A DNA stretch of 64,000 bases from an uncultured Clostridia bacterium (GTDB lineage: Bacteria; Bacillota; Clostridia; Christensenellales; UBA1242), in the NCBI GenBank assembly GCA_934747385.1, contig CAKVGK010000003.1, positions 1 through 64,000 on the forward strand, read 5' to 3'. Positions within the stretch are counted from its first letter, which is position 1, and each line of letters opens with the position of its first letter. Under the pieces are notes generated by a model. That model had not been told where the DNA came from. It worked only from the letters and a program-made list of their open reading frames with translations, and searched no databases. The position numbers and the translations under genes were made by a program. Positions 42,245 through 51,800 of this stretch are shown here, one piece after another.

Positions 42245-42433
42245 AGTATGCGTATTTCCACTCGAATTATGTAGAATTTTGTACCCATGTTCTTCTGTTA
42301 TGCCGAAAACAACTTTTTAAGGTCCCCGACAAAGCCAAACATAGTGGGTTTGTTGGGGTTAAGGAGTGATCGCTTAAAGGTTTATGTTTGCTTTAAGGTT
42401 CAAAGCAAACTAACTTAAAAGCGTGTCACGACG
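42245..42433. ncRNA. Structured non-coding RNA candidate
   Basis: The gap between vanW and rmuC is about 190 bases, less AT-rich than other gaps, and folds strongly. CCCCGACAAAGCC pairs with GGGTTTGTTGGGG (13 pairs, one mismatch, one G-U) around a 9-base loop at about 42334-42368. GTTTGCTTT and AAAGCAAAC form a perfect stem at about 42386-42410. GCGT and ACGC follow. TTAAGG occurs three times, next to the stems. Size would suit a 6S-like RNA, but I could not confirm this, nor the strand. It could instead be a leader of vanW. Confidence 0.5.
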
Positions 42434-43717
42434 CTATTCGATATTTGGCAACTCGTCTGGCGGAGTGCCGTCATCGTCGTCTTTGTCGTAATCAATGCCA
42501 ACCACCTGGCTGACATCTCCCAACTTTTTGGCAATTTTGCGAGAGGATTTCGTTGCCAATTCTATGTTAGAATTGGCCTCGCTGATTTTGTTTTGAGTTT
42601 TAAGAAGCAATGCCACAAACTTTTCAAATTCTTGCTTGAATGTGGACAAAACTTGCCACAATTCACTGCTGCGTTTTTCAATATACATGGTTTTAAAACC
42701 AAGTTGCAAACTGTTCAATAGCGCAGTTAAAGTGGTTGGGCCACACACAACAATTTTGTATTGGTTTTGCAATGTTTCCATAAGTTCCACGTCGCGCACA
42801 ACCTCGGCATAAAGCCCTTCAATTGGCAAAAACATAACTGCAAAATCGGTTGTGTCTGGCACGGAAATGTATTTTTCCTTAATTGATTTTGCCTCTTCCT
42901 TAATGCGCTTAACCAGTTGCTTTTGGGCGTGTTCAATAGCATCTTTGTCCATTGTTTCGCTGGCTTCAACAAGGCGGTTATAATCTTCAAGCGGGAATTT
43001 ACTGTCGATTGGCAAATACACTTCTTTTTCGTCCTTGCCTGGCATAACAACGGCAAAATCAACACGCTCTTTGCTGTTCTTTTTGATTTGCACCTGAGAT
43101 TTGTATTGGCTTGGCGCAAGCATTTGGTCAAGCAGCGAACTGAGCATAACTTCGCCCCAACCGCCACGCACTTTAACGTTGCCTAAAACACGTTTGAGGT
43201 CGCCCACGCCGTTGGCAAGCGTGCGCATTTCACCTATGCCCAAGTTAACACTTTCCAAACTTTGTTGAATTTTGGAAAAACTTTCGTTAAGACGTTGAGA
43301 TAGACTGTTGTTCAATTTTTCATCAACCGTTTCACGCATTTTTTCCAGTTGCTTTTCGTTTTGCTGGCTCATTGTGATGAGTGCAGCGTTCACATTGTTT
43401 GTCAATTTCTCAATGCGTTGCTCGTTGCGGGTGGTAAGTTCGTCCACACGCTTGGAAATGCTGTCAAACTCCTGCTTTTGCAAAACTGACAAATTGCTGA
43501 TTGTGTTTTGCGTCATCACTTCGCTGTTTTTAAGTTGTTGCATAATCATATTGTTCACCAACTGATTTTGCTCTTTTTGACTTGTGAAAAGTGACTGCAA
43601 TTTTTCTGCGTCATATTCTGAACTTATTGCTGATTTCTTTTTGTACATAACCACAAAAATAATAAGTGACACCAGCCACACACCACCCAAAATTGACCCT
43701 AAAATTATATATCCCAT
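42434..43717 (-). CDS. rmuC: RmuC family nuclease-like protein
   Basis: The 427-residue protein has an N-terminal membrane helix (about 2-24), a long coiled coil (about 40-175), and the RmuC core with RGGWGEVMLSSLLDQMLAPS, VYLPIDSKFPLEDYNRLVEA and DFAVMFLPIEGLYAEVV. RmuC limits inversions at short inverted repeats; its core resembles restriction-nuclease folds. It ends in an acidic tail (DKDDDDGTPPDELPNIE). Confidence 0.95.
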   Translation of the reverse strand: MGYIILGSILGGVWLVSLIIFVVMYKKKSAISSEYDAEKLQSLFTSQKEQNQLVNNMIMQQLKNSEVMTQNTISNLSVLQKQEFDSISKRVDELTTRNEQRIEKLTNNVNAALITMSQQNEKQLEKMRETVDEKLNNSLSQRLNESFSKIQQSLESVNLGIGEMRTLANGVGDLKRVLGNVKVRGGWGEVMLSSLLDQMLAPSQYKSQVQIKKNSKERVDFAVVMPGKDEKEVYLPIDSKFPLEDYNRLVEASETMDKDAIEHAQKQLVKRIKEEAKSIKEKYISVPDTTDFAVMFLPIEGLYAEVVRDVELMETLQNQYKIVVCGPTTLTALLNSLQLGFKTMYIEKRSSELWQVLSTFKQEFEKFVALLLKTQNKISEANSNIELATKSSRKIAKKLGDVSQVVGIDYDKDDDDGTPPDELPNIE

Positions 43718-43854
43718 TTGTTTTTCCTTTTAAATTTGATTTCTATAAATCATTTCATAAAAAATAAATATAAATTTACACAAATTAACCATAATTAACG
43801 ATTAAATATATTTATTATAAATAAAAACTAATAATTTGTAAAACAAAATACTCC

Positions 43855-43869
43855 TTTTTCTCGTGTCCC
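43855..43869. repeat. Partial copy of the GTGTCCC hairpin repeat
   Basis: TTTTTCTCGTGTCCC is the reverse complement of the end of the hairpin repeat at 46297-46323 (GGGACACGAGAAA). The two flank the surface-protein gene in inverted orientation. Confidence 0.6.
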
Positions 43870-43895
43870 TTTGCATACTGTCACTATATAGCTCT

Positions 43896-44044
43896 GTTTG
43901 TCATACCGAGGCTTTTTAATGCCGAGATATATGAATGACGAGTTTATGAGTTCATATACCGAGGCTTTTTAATGCCGAGATATATGAGTTAGTAAACTCT
44001 CTTTTTATAAACCTCAAACACTACACGTTCTCGGTATAACAAAC
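43896..44044. mobile_element. MITE-like element, 149 bp with 15-bp terminal inverted repeats
   Basis: GTTTGTCATACCGAG (43896-43910) and CTCGGTATAACAAAC (44030-44044) are inverted repeats with one mismatch. Within it a 32-bp sequence is repeated at 43903-43934 and 43956-43987 (53-base period). No coding capacity. Such elements are moved by a transposase in trans. No target-site duplication is clear. Confidence 0.6.
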
Positions 44045-44045
44045 A

Positions 44046-44080
44046 TAAAAAAACACCTAATGAGTTGTTAGGTGCTTTTT
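44046..44080 (-). terminator. Intrinsic terminator
   Basis: CACCTAA and TTAGGTG pair around TGAGTTG; on the minus strand seven T follow. It ends the surface-protein gene. Confidence 0.85.
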
Positions 44081-44108
44081 GTTTATTAAATCAGTTTTTT
44101 GCTAGTTT

Positions 44109-46124
44109 TTATTTCATCAAATCGCCCATATATGGCTGATAACTTGTTGCAGTGCTGCCAAACTCCAACTGAACTTTGAATTTAAGGTTTTGTGGAATTC
44201 CTCCGCTTGATTGATTTATAAAAATCCACAAATCGGTTAATGTGTTGTCAGTCGTAAAAGTGGCTGAATATGATTTGCCTGTTAAATCTTGATTTAGTGG
44301 TAAATCGACGTTGCATTGCCAACTCCTTGTTCCATCAACATTATGATAACCGCCAACTGATGAGGCTGTTGGAGTTGTGCCAGACAAACAGTGAACTGTA
44401 ATTGTGAGTGTTGTGCCTGTTGGAATAGCTGTTGGAAGTTTAAAGCAACTTTGTGAGCCTATGTTGCCTATTGTATATTCTTGATTTACGCCGTCATAAA
44501 AATATGTATCAACACCAACTGAACCAGCATTGCAAGTCCAAATGTTGCGGCTGTAATCTTTGTTAACTTCCCAGGCATTTGCGGGTTCATTGCCTGCACC
44601 ATACATTTCAGTTAAGTCATAAAGCCTTGGTTTAATTTTAAAATTGTTGAACACAGCGCCACTTTTCCACACAATACCCCAAGTTTTTTCTCTGCTGGCG
44701 TCCAATGTGCAAATACCTCCGGCACCATAATCTACTGCAGACGAATCTTGATTTAGCAATCCCCAATAAAAATTATTGTTTCTAACAGTTGCACCGCCAA
44801 TAAGCAAATATTTGTGTCCGCCAACCAAAAAATTTAAAAAACTGCTTGGGTTCCAATAACTTGCTGCAGTTGCAGTTCCGTTAACTGTTATTTCCCCTGA
44901 GGTTCTGTTGCAACTGAATGTTAAACCAGACTTTGACCCAGTTTCCGCATATATTGAACTATCTAACAAATTTTCAGGGCTTGAAATTGATCCCGCAATG
45001 AATGCTGAAGAAGTTTCGCTTTTGTAAAATTTAGCATTAACAGTGTCATACATGCCAACAGCCCCAGTTGCGTCCTTTGCTGGAATTAGATTATATTTTA
45101 TTGCTCCGTCTTGATAGATTTTGAAATACTTCATTTTGCAATAGCATTTATACCCTCTACCAAGTGCAAACAATTGATATTTCCCGCTATAGGCATCAAC
45201 ATACGCTTGCCCTGCCAAATTGTTGTTAACATACAATTTGTGCGTATTATCTGTTTTGCTGCGGACCACACGCAATTTGGCATAACTTGTTGTATCTGGT
45301 TTAATTCTGCCATCATATTTCGAACCAAGATCATAATAATCAGTTCTAATCCCAAAATAACCACTTGCAGTGCTATAACCCATAAGTTGGCGTGATGATG
45401 TGCTTGTCCACATTATTGATGTTTCAATAATAAAATTGTTGGTATCGGCAGTTACTTGGAAGTCAGTATCGAACCATTGATTGCCAGCGGCTTCAACATA
45501 TTGCAGTTGGGTGTAATTGCTTGGTAACCTAGTTACCCCACCTCCTGTGTTGGAAAGAAGCAAATTGACCGCCTGAACTGCGTCATCAATATTCCTATAT
45601 TGAATTGCGTGAGCTGTAACAATAACTGTGGCAGTTTTTGTTTTGTATCTGTTGTCTAGTGAAGAATCGAACTTAAAATCCAACTCAAAACGTTGGAACG
45701 CACCTGCTGCAATTTGTGTTGCACCAACGGTTACGAATTCTTGCTTAGAGTCGCTGTAAACCAACTTAGTGCCTGCAGCGGAATAATATGTGGTTTGGAT
45801 TGGGTCTTCTGTGCCCTCTATGTAAACGCTAAATTCAAGCACGGCATACATGTCTGTGTTGCCTGTGTTTTGAACTTTACCTGAATATTTGATTGTTGAG
45901 CCAGGCAGAATTTTGGTTGAACTTGAACTACCCAAATTTGAAGCAGTGAGTTGAGTATCTGTTAAACCGACCCTGATTATGCCGGTTGTCATTTCGGATT
46001 GTTTTTTTGAAGCGGTTGCGGTGAAATAAGCGTATGCTCCACCCATGGAAATAATAAGGGTAAGAGCAAACGTTATCACCCACATAAAAATCGACTTAAG
46101 ATTTACCCTAAAAAATTTCCTCAA
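44109..46124 (-). CDS. SipW/TasA-type exported surface protein with LamG-like domain
   Basis: The 671-residue protein starts with a signal like that of TasA/CalY proteins (MWVITFALTLIISMGGAYAY then FTATASKKQSEMTTGIIRVG). Residues about 45-195 form a TasA-like beta domain (LPGSTIKYSGKVQNTGNTDM). Residues about 200-375 resemble a LamG/concanavalin fold (LPSNYTQLQYVEAAGNQWFD; YFKIYQDGAIKYNLIPAKDA). The C-terminal third resembles carbohydrate-binding tails seen on phage and surface proteins (QLEFGSTATSYQPY). Such proteins need a SipW-like signal peptidase; none is in the window. It is flanked by inverted repeat fragments. Confidence 0.72.
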   Translation of the reverse strand: MRKFFRVNLKSIFMWVITFALTLIISMGGAYAYFTATASKKQSEMTTGIIRVGLTDTQLTASNLGSSSSTKILPGSTIKYSGKVQNTGNTDMYAVLEFSVYIEGTEDPIQTTYYSAAGTKLVYSDSKQEFVTVGATQIAAGAFQRFELDFKFDSSLDNRYKTKTATVIVTAHAIQYRNIDDAVQAVNLLLSNTGGGVTRLPSNYTQLQYVEAAGNQWFDTDFQVTADTNNFIIETSIMWTSTSSRQLMGYSTASGYFGIRTDYYDLGSKYDGRIKPDTTSYAKLRVVRSKTDNTHKLYVNNNLAGQAYVDAYSGKYQLFALGRGYKCYCKMKYFKIYQDGAIKYNLIPAKDATGAVGMYDTVNAKFYKSETSSAFIAGSISSPENLLDSSIYAETGSKSGLTFSCNRTSGEITVNGTATAASYWNPSSFLNFLVGGHKYLLIGGATVRNNNFYWGLLNQDSSAVDYGAGGICTLDASREKTWGIVWKSGAVFNNFKIKPRLYDLTEMYGAGNEPANAWEVNKDYSRNIWTCNAGSVGVDTYFYDGVNQEYTIGNIGSQSCFKLPTAIPTGTTLTITVHCLSGTTPTASSVGGYHNVDGTRSWQCNVDLPLNQDLTGKSYSATFTTDNTLTDLWIFINQSSGGIPQNLKFKVQLEFGSTATSYQPYMGDLMK

Positions 46125-46423
46125 ACTGCCACCTAATTAAATATTAATATTTAAGTCGAATATTGTCAAACAAATTTGAGATCTTGTTTTAAATTAATAT
46201 CAAGCAAAATTATTATTTTTAAAAAAAATATTTTAATATTTTCAGTAATTAATTTATCTTGTGTCCTATTATTATTTTCAACTAAACAAACTCTCCTGTC
46301 CCCTTGCGAGGGGACACGAGAAATGAGATTGTTTACTAACACAAAACCTAAAAAGCAAAATGTTTATTTTTAATTTTATGTCAACTTGTTTACTTTTGCA
46401 ATTTATTTGGTTATAATAAATTT
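46125..46423. other. AT-rich interval with one strong hairpin
   Basis: Apart from the hairpin at 46297-46316 it has no gene or recognised signal. It must hold promoters for both flanking divergent genes. Confidence 0.5.
46297..46323. repeat. REP-like perfect hairpin
   Basis: TGTCCCC-TTGCGA-GGGGACA forms a GC-rich stem followed by CGAGAAA. It has no T-run in either direction, so it is not a normal terminator. Its right half recurs inverted at 43855-43869, and a weaker version at 48213-48231. Confidence 0.65.
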
Positions 46424-47290
46424 ATGCTTAATATTATGGTTTGCCCTTCCAACATATCAAAACATGGGGAGGCAATTGCAAAAAAAATTGTTAAATATTT
46501 GAAAACTGAAAACGAGGAATATTCGGTTTATTTTTCGCTTAATATAAACGACTTTAACGCCACTGCAAGAGAGTTGACCGAGCAAATGGAAACTGAGTTT
46601 GCCGTTATTGGCAACGATTTTGTTTTAAGCAACTTTTTGAACAATGTTAAGGACGTTTCCAAAATAAAATTGGGAATAATCCCACTTGGAAAAAACGATG
46701 ATTTTGCAAATTACGTTGGTGTGCCAGAAAACCCAATGCATGCCATAAAAACCATTTTGGAAAACAAGGTAGACAATGTGGACTATTTGATTTTAAACAA
46801 TCAAATTGTGCTTAACAACATTGTTATTGGCGCAAGCGTGCATTTGGTTGAGATTTACAATCAATATAAAATCAAAAATCTAATAACAAAAAAATTTGCA
46901 AGTTTAAAGCATGCAAATAAATGTGAAGAATTTGAACTGATTATCGACACAAAAACTGGCAAGCCTAAAAAAGAAACTGTGTATGAACTTTCAATTGCGA
47001 ATGGCGGGCTTTTGAGCGGCAAGCATTTGAACCCTCTTGCAAATGTTAAGGACGGATTGTTTAATGTTAGTTATTCCACAAATTTGGAGGCAAACAAGCG
47101 CAAGGCATACATTTTGCAATTTGACGTTGGTGACCAAATTTACAACGAACACACAAAGCAACTTTGGTTGAATGCTGTGAATATTAAAAAACCAGAGGGC
47201 AACATTAAAGTTATGGCCGATGAAAAAATTTTTGAATGCGAAGAAATTAATGTTACAATTGTTGAACATGGATTAAAAATTTATTGCTAG
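46424..47290 (+). CDS. Diacylglycerol/lipid kinase-like protein with degenerate ATP motif
   Basis: The 288-residue protein matches the DAGK/YegS/sphingosine-kinase fold: LGIIPLGKNDDFANYVGVPE (the G-x-x-N-D-F/L-A motif), VDYLILNNQIVLNNIVIGAS, and the C-terminal LLSGKHLNPLANVKDGLFNV (GG-x-NPxAxxxDG). But the ATP-binding GGDGT signature, normally VVGGDGTLNEV, is replaced by AVIGNDFVLSNFLNNV. So substrate binding may be kept and catalysis altered or lost. The gene is single on the plus strand. Confidence 0.7.
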   Translation: MLNIMVCPSNISKHGEAIAKKIVKYLKTENEEYSVYFSLNINDFNATARELTEQMETEFAVIGNDFVLSNFLNNVKDVSKIKLGIIPLGKNDDFANYVGVPENPMHAIKTILENKVDNVDYLILNNQIVLNNIVIGASVHLVEIYNQYKIKNLITKKFASLKHANKCEEFELIIDTKTGKPKKETVYELSIANGGLLSGKHLNPLANVKDGLFNVSYSTNLEANKRKAYILQFDVGDQIYNEHTKQLWLNAVNIKKPEGNIKVMADEKIFECEEINVTIVEHGLKIYC

Positions 47291-47533
47291 CAATTTATTT
47301 GCTAGTTTTTTTAATAATTTTTGAATTTTTATATATTTTTTTAATATTTTTTGGATTGTTTTATTAATTTTTTAATTATTTTTTTAAAATTTAGAAAATA
47401 TTTTTTATTTACATTTTTTTGTTTTATTTTTAATTTATTTACAAAAAAATATTAATTCATGTTTTAAAAATGTTTGTTAAAAAAATATTGATTTGATATA
47501 ATAATGATAACTAAAATTTTTAAGGGGGAATTT

Positions 47534-48172
47534 ATGATTGAAAAAATTGCAATGTGGGGTGGCTTTGCGGGAGTTATTGTTGCAATCATTGCCATTGTTG
47601 TTTTGTTTTTGACAAGGGAAAATATTTTGGACATTTTAGACAAAGACGTTATTTTGTTTGACAAAAATTTTGAATTAAAAAAGCAAGCAATTGAACGTGC
47701 CATGCTTTTGGTTGACGAACTTAGTGAAAAAGGTGACCAAGAGAAAGGAAATTATGAATTTGCTGAAAAGGCAAAAAGAACTTATAACGAATTGCTTTGC
47801 GTTGTGAGCGACGCGAGAGTTGCAGATGAATTTTACAATTTAGCAGTTGATAATTCTACGGCAGTTAGCGCAACAAAAATTGCCAACTTCAAATTGTTGT
47901 GCCGTGCTGATATTGGTTTGTCTAACAAAAAGGCAAGATTGTTAAAAAAGGTAAAATCCAGCAACGAAAAAAATAATGAAGTGGACATTCCAAGTTTTGG
48001 TTCAAGTGAAGTTTCAAGACCAGCATACACACAAACAATGTCCAGACCAATGCCACAAAATGCGCCTGTGCAACCAAGACCTGCGCGCCCTGCTATGCCA
48101 ACAAGACCAATGCCAACTCGCCCAACACCAAGACCAACACGCCCTATGCCTAAAGACGGCGAACAAAAATAA
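47534..48172 (+). CDS. Membrane-anchored protein with Pro/Arg-rich tail, unknown
   Basis: From the ATG at 47534 (AAGGGGG 7 bases upstream) the protein is 212 residues. One hydrophobic segment (about residues 8-27), then a helical domain (about 35-150) rich in Lys/Glu, and a disordered Pro/Arg tail of repeated RPMPTRP-like units (about 160-212). No family is recognised. A strong terminator follows. The preceding 240 bases are AT-rich and featureless. Confidence 0.65.
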   Translation: MIEKIAMWGGFAGVIVAIIAIVVLFLTRENILDILDKDVILFDKNFELKKQAIERAMLLVDELSEKGDQEKGNYEFAEKAKRTYNELLCVVSDARVADEFYNLAVDNSTAVSATKIANFKLLCRADIGLSNKKARLLKKVKSSNEKNNEVDIPSFGSSEVSRPAYTQTMSRPMPQNAPVQPRPARPAMPTRPMPTRPTPRPTRPMPKDGEQK

Positions 48173-48184
48173 ATTAAACAAAAA

Positions 48185-48211
48185 AAATTCCAATAAACTT
48201 GGAATTTTTTT
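48185..48211 (+). terminator. Intrinsic terminator
   Basis: AAATTCCAA and TTGGAATTT pair around TAAAC and are followed by a T-run. Confidence 0.88.
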
Positions 48212-48329
48212 ATGTCCTTTTCAAGGATACACTCAATGCTGTCGCATTCGATATGACAATGTTGCAGCCGCTTTTATGCTTGGTTGTGTCGCCGTCAACT
48301 TGTGCATGCGAGTGTGCTTTAAATTAAAA

Positions 48330-48869
48330 TCATTTAACTTTTTTGCTTTTTGCCATAGCTTTTTCAAGCAATGCTTTAAGTTGATTAATGTCGCCTGTTA
48401 AACTATCTTTTCTCAAACAAACATATTCTGCACTATTGAAAACCAAAATCAAGCGATTATTGTCTTCCAAATAACTTGTTAAACTCTTTAAAGCATGAAC
48501 ATTTTTTGCTTGTTCAATGTCGTCTTTTAAAAGTGTTTCTGTGCATGAGGTGTTATCTACAACCACTTTTAAATAGTCCATAGTGTCAAGTTTTTGTGCG
48601 TAGAAAGACTTCTTTTGTGAATGATTTAAACTGACTGGAATTAACAAATACATAACTTGCAAAACCACAAGGCTGACGATGAGAACAATGTCCAGCACAA
48701 AAGATTTTTTGTTAACAATATCCACAATCAACAGTGCAATCATTGCAACAAGCAAAATTGGAATCATTGCTGCAATAATTTTATCTTTTTTGCGTTTTTG
48801 GGAACGGAAAACATATTTTGCGCTAATCAAACTGTCCTCTAACTGATATTTATATTTACATTCAAACAT
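48330..48869 (-). CDS. YcxB-like membrane protein
   Basis: The 179-residue protein has two adjacent hydrophobic segments (about residues 33-51 and 57-77). The C-terminal part, ALKSLTSYLEDNNRLILVFN then SAEYVCLRKDSLTG, resembles the YcxB-like C-terminal domain of Firmicutes. The role of that family is not established. It follows the giant surface gene on the same strand by 7 bases, so it is probably in the same operon. Confidence 0.7.
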   Translation of the reverse strand: MFECKYKYQLEDSLISAKYVFRSQKRKKDKIIAAMIPILLVAMIALLIVDIVNKKSFVLDIVLIVSLVVLQVMYLLIPVSLNHSQKKSFYAQKLDTMDYLKVVVDNTSCTETLLKDDIEQAKNVHALKSLTSYLEDNNRLILVFNSAEYVCLRKDSLTGDINQLKALLEKAMAKSKKVK

Positions 48870-48876
48870 AATTCTC

Positions 48877-51800
48877 CTAAATCTTATCGTTTACGCTGTA
48901 ACGTTCTTTTTTGCGTTTGCGGACGATTATAAACACTATAATAATTATCAACAAAAGCAAAATTCCAAGCGAAATGATGAGAATAAGTTGCCATTGTTTT
49001 AAAAGCACTCTCTGTTGAATAAGAACAAAAGTTAAAGGCTGATAATTTGTTTGACTTAAATCAACAATCAACTGATCGCCTTGCTGAGAGTAGTCAAGTT
49101 CAACCGAATTGTTGCCTGTTAACATTAAAACATTTGTTAACCTTTCTGCATTTGGAAGAACCAAAGTCAAGTTATTGTCCAGATAAGTGTTGATATTGTT
49201 GTTTTCAAACATAATTCTGTAGCCAACAACAAAATTTCTGTTTCTGTTCAAATATCTTGAAATGTTTGAGTACAATTCCACATATTCAGGGCTGTCAGCA
49301 TAAACCAAATCGACCTTCAATTTGGCATCAATTGGAATTAAACCTGCCAATTCGTGCCTTGTTGTTTCCGCTGCGCCAATCAAGCCTTTGTTGTTTCGCA
49401 CTTCAATTGTGCCAAAGTCTTTAATTCGTTTGCTAACACTATATGGGTAAATGTTTGCGGTTGTGCCGTTGACCTTTATTTTGTAGTTGCTTGCGTCCTC
49501 ACCTTTTAACGCTTTGGTTGCGTCTATGTTGACGTTGATATTGTAACCAATTGGCACTTTTCCGTCAATACCTTTTGCAAAAGTTAAAACCAAATCTTCA
49601 ATATTAGGCGCATAAATTTCGTCGCCTGAAATGATATTGTTCCATTGTAGAGTTGTTTCAATGCTGTATTCTGCCTTGTCTGTGCCGTCATAAACCTTGT
49701 CATAAACCTTAACGCCAGACAAAATGATTTCACGTTTGTTAACCTTCATTGCGTTTTCAAACAACAAACTTGAATTGATTAAACTGAAGTTTGTGTTGCC
49801 AAAACCAATGTTTGTGAGCAAAATGTTCAAATACTTGCCGTCCTCAGTTGCCATGCCTGAATTTACTTGAGCGTCACCATTCGTGTAAGTTGTGGTTGCT
49901 TTTAACACGCTCAAATTCAAACTCATGTTTTCGTTTGTTGGTGAGTAACTGTAAGTTCTGCTGCCATCTGTGAAATAAACATATTTAAGTAAATCGGCAA
50001 TGTTTGTGAAAATAAAATTGTTTTTGCCAACATATTCCTTTTCGTAAGGTTGTTTGCGGTTAAATGTTTCGTTATTAACCTTAAGTTCCAAATCCTTAGG
50101 GCTAATCACAACGAACAAATCTTTATCATAACTCAATGAAGAAAGCCAAGACCAATTGCCAGAGCCATCAAAGGTTAATTTAACTTTGTATGTGCCTGCG
50201 TCAATCAATTTGGACTCTTCATTTTCAAAACCTATTGTAACATTGTTTTTAATGATATTTTTGTGATATGAAATGTTGACATAATCTTTCAAAATATCTG
50301 CAATTTGAATGTGGAAAGTTGAATTTTGACCAATTGTCAAACTTTGTTCCAAGCCGTTGCCAAGTTGGTCGCACTGGAAGGTGAAATTAAACTTATTGTC
50401 CTGAGTGTTAATTGTTAACACTGGTTGAACTTGAAGTTCCACATATAAATCTTCAATAAATCGGTAATCAAAGCTTTTGCTCTCAAGTGAAATGCTTGAA
50501 ATGCCATATTTTTCAAAATCCTCAATCGAAATTGTTTGAATTAAATCTCCTTTCACATTTGCCAAGTTGACCCTTGAATAATTTGAGGCTGGTTTTAACG
50601 CATACAATTTTAGTCCTGTTATGATGAAATAGTTATTGTAATCGCGATAATTATTTATAAAGCCATAAGAAATATATTCTTTACCCAAGAAATGCAATTC
50701 GTTGAACAATCTGTCTGAGCCACGGCTGCTGACTGCACCTGAGCCAAATCCGTATTTGCGTTCATAAGACATACTGAATATAACGCTGTTGCTTGAACTG
50801 TCTTTGTAAAAACCTGTGTTTGTGCTGTTTTCTGGCACATTGGTTGTTAAAACAAGTTTTTTGGTTTTAATTTGATAGTAGATGAAAATGTTGAAACTAT
50901 CGTCCATGGACAAGCAGTTGTTGTTCAACATGTCCGAAATATAAAATTCCAAAACATATTTGCCATTTCCGCGATCAGCAATGACCAAACTTCCGTTTGT
51001 GTTGTCGTAAACAAAAGCAGAGATAAGTTCAATGCCATTTGCCAAACTGAATTGGATATTAGAAATGTCTATGGTTTTTAAGTTGATTTTTATTCTCAAT
51101 TTATAATTTTCAATTGTAACTGTTGAAGAGCTATCTAAGCTTGATTCGTTGCCAATTGAATCAATAATGCTGAATTCAATGTTTGCGTAATCATCTGGTG
51201 TGAGCAACAAATCACCTTTGTTGAGGTCGGTTGAGCCTATGTTTGCGGCTTTCACACTATAAGAGATTTCAATATAATCATATTTCACATGGAAAATGAT
51301 TGAGTAAACATTGTTTTCGTCCAACTCTGCATAATATTTGCTGATTTGGAATTCAGGGTCTTTGAAAACCGTGTTGGAATAGGTATAATATTTAACGTTT
51401 GCATTATAAACTTTGCTGTTGTTGCGCTTAAATTCGCCAGCAGCCAAAACAAATAGAGTTTTCCAATCAGTGTTCCAATATGTTTCGCTGTAAGTATAAG
51501 GTTCAAATGCTGAGAAGAAATCCACTCTTGTGGTGACTTTTTGATAATATTCTCTGCCTTCTTGATATTCCTCTGTGTTCAAAATGTATTGGTTGTCCAC
51601 ATAAACATACAGGGTTGATTTAACTTGCTCAAATTCTTCTGGTGTGCATGGGTACGTCACAAATTCGCTTTTATAATAATACATGCTTGTAAAGCGCCAA
51701 CCATTTTGTCTATCTGCGTTTGTGTCAATTGTAAGTTCATCAAAACGTGAAATTTTGTTTGTTATTTCTTTAGTGTAAGCATTTTTGATTGTTACAATTG

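Larger units (their letters stand above)
43718..44108. other. Intergenic block with mobile-repeat material
   Basis: It contains an AT-rich stretch after rmuC, a REP-like half-hairpin (43855-43869), the MITE-like element (43896-44044) and a terminator (44046-44080). Confidence 0.7.

Noticed and set aside
42245..42433. SRP RNA, tmRNA or RNase P RNA
   Set aside because: The conserved GGAAG/AGCAGCC, tmRNA ends and GAGGAAAGTCC signatures are all absent.
43903..43987. CRISPR array from the 32-bp direct repeat
   Set aside because: Only two copies with a 21-base gap, inside a MITE-like element with terminal inverted repeats.
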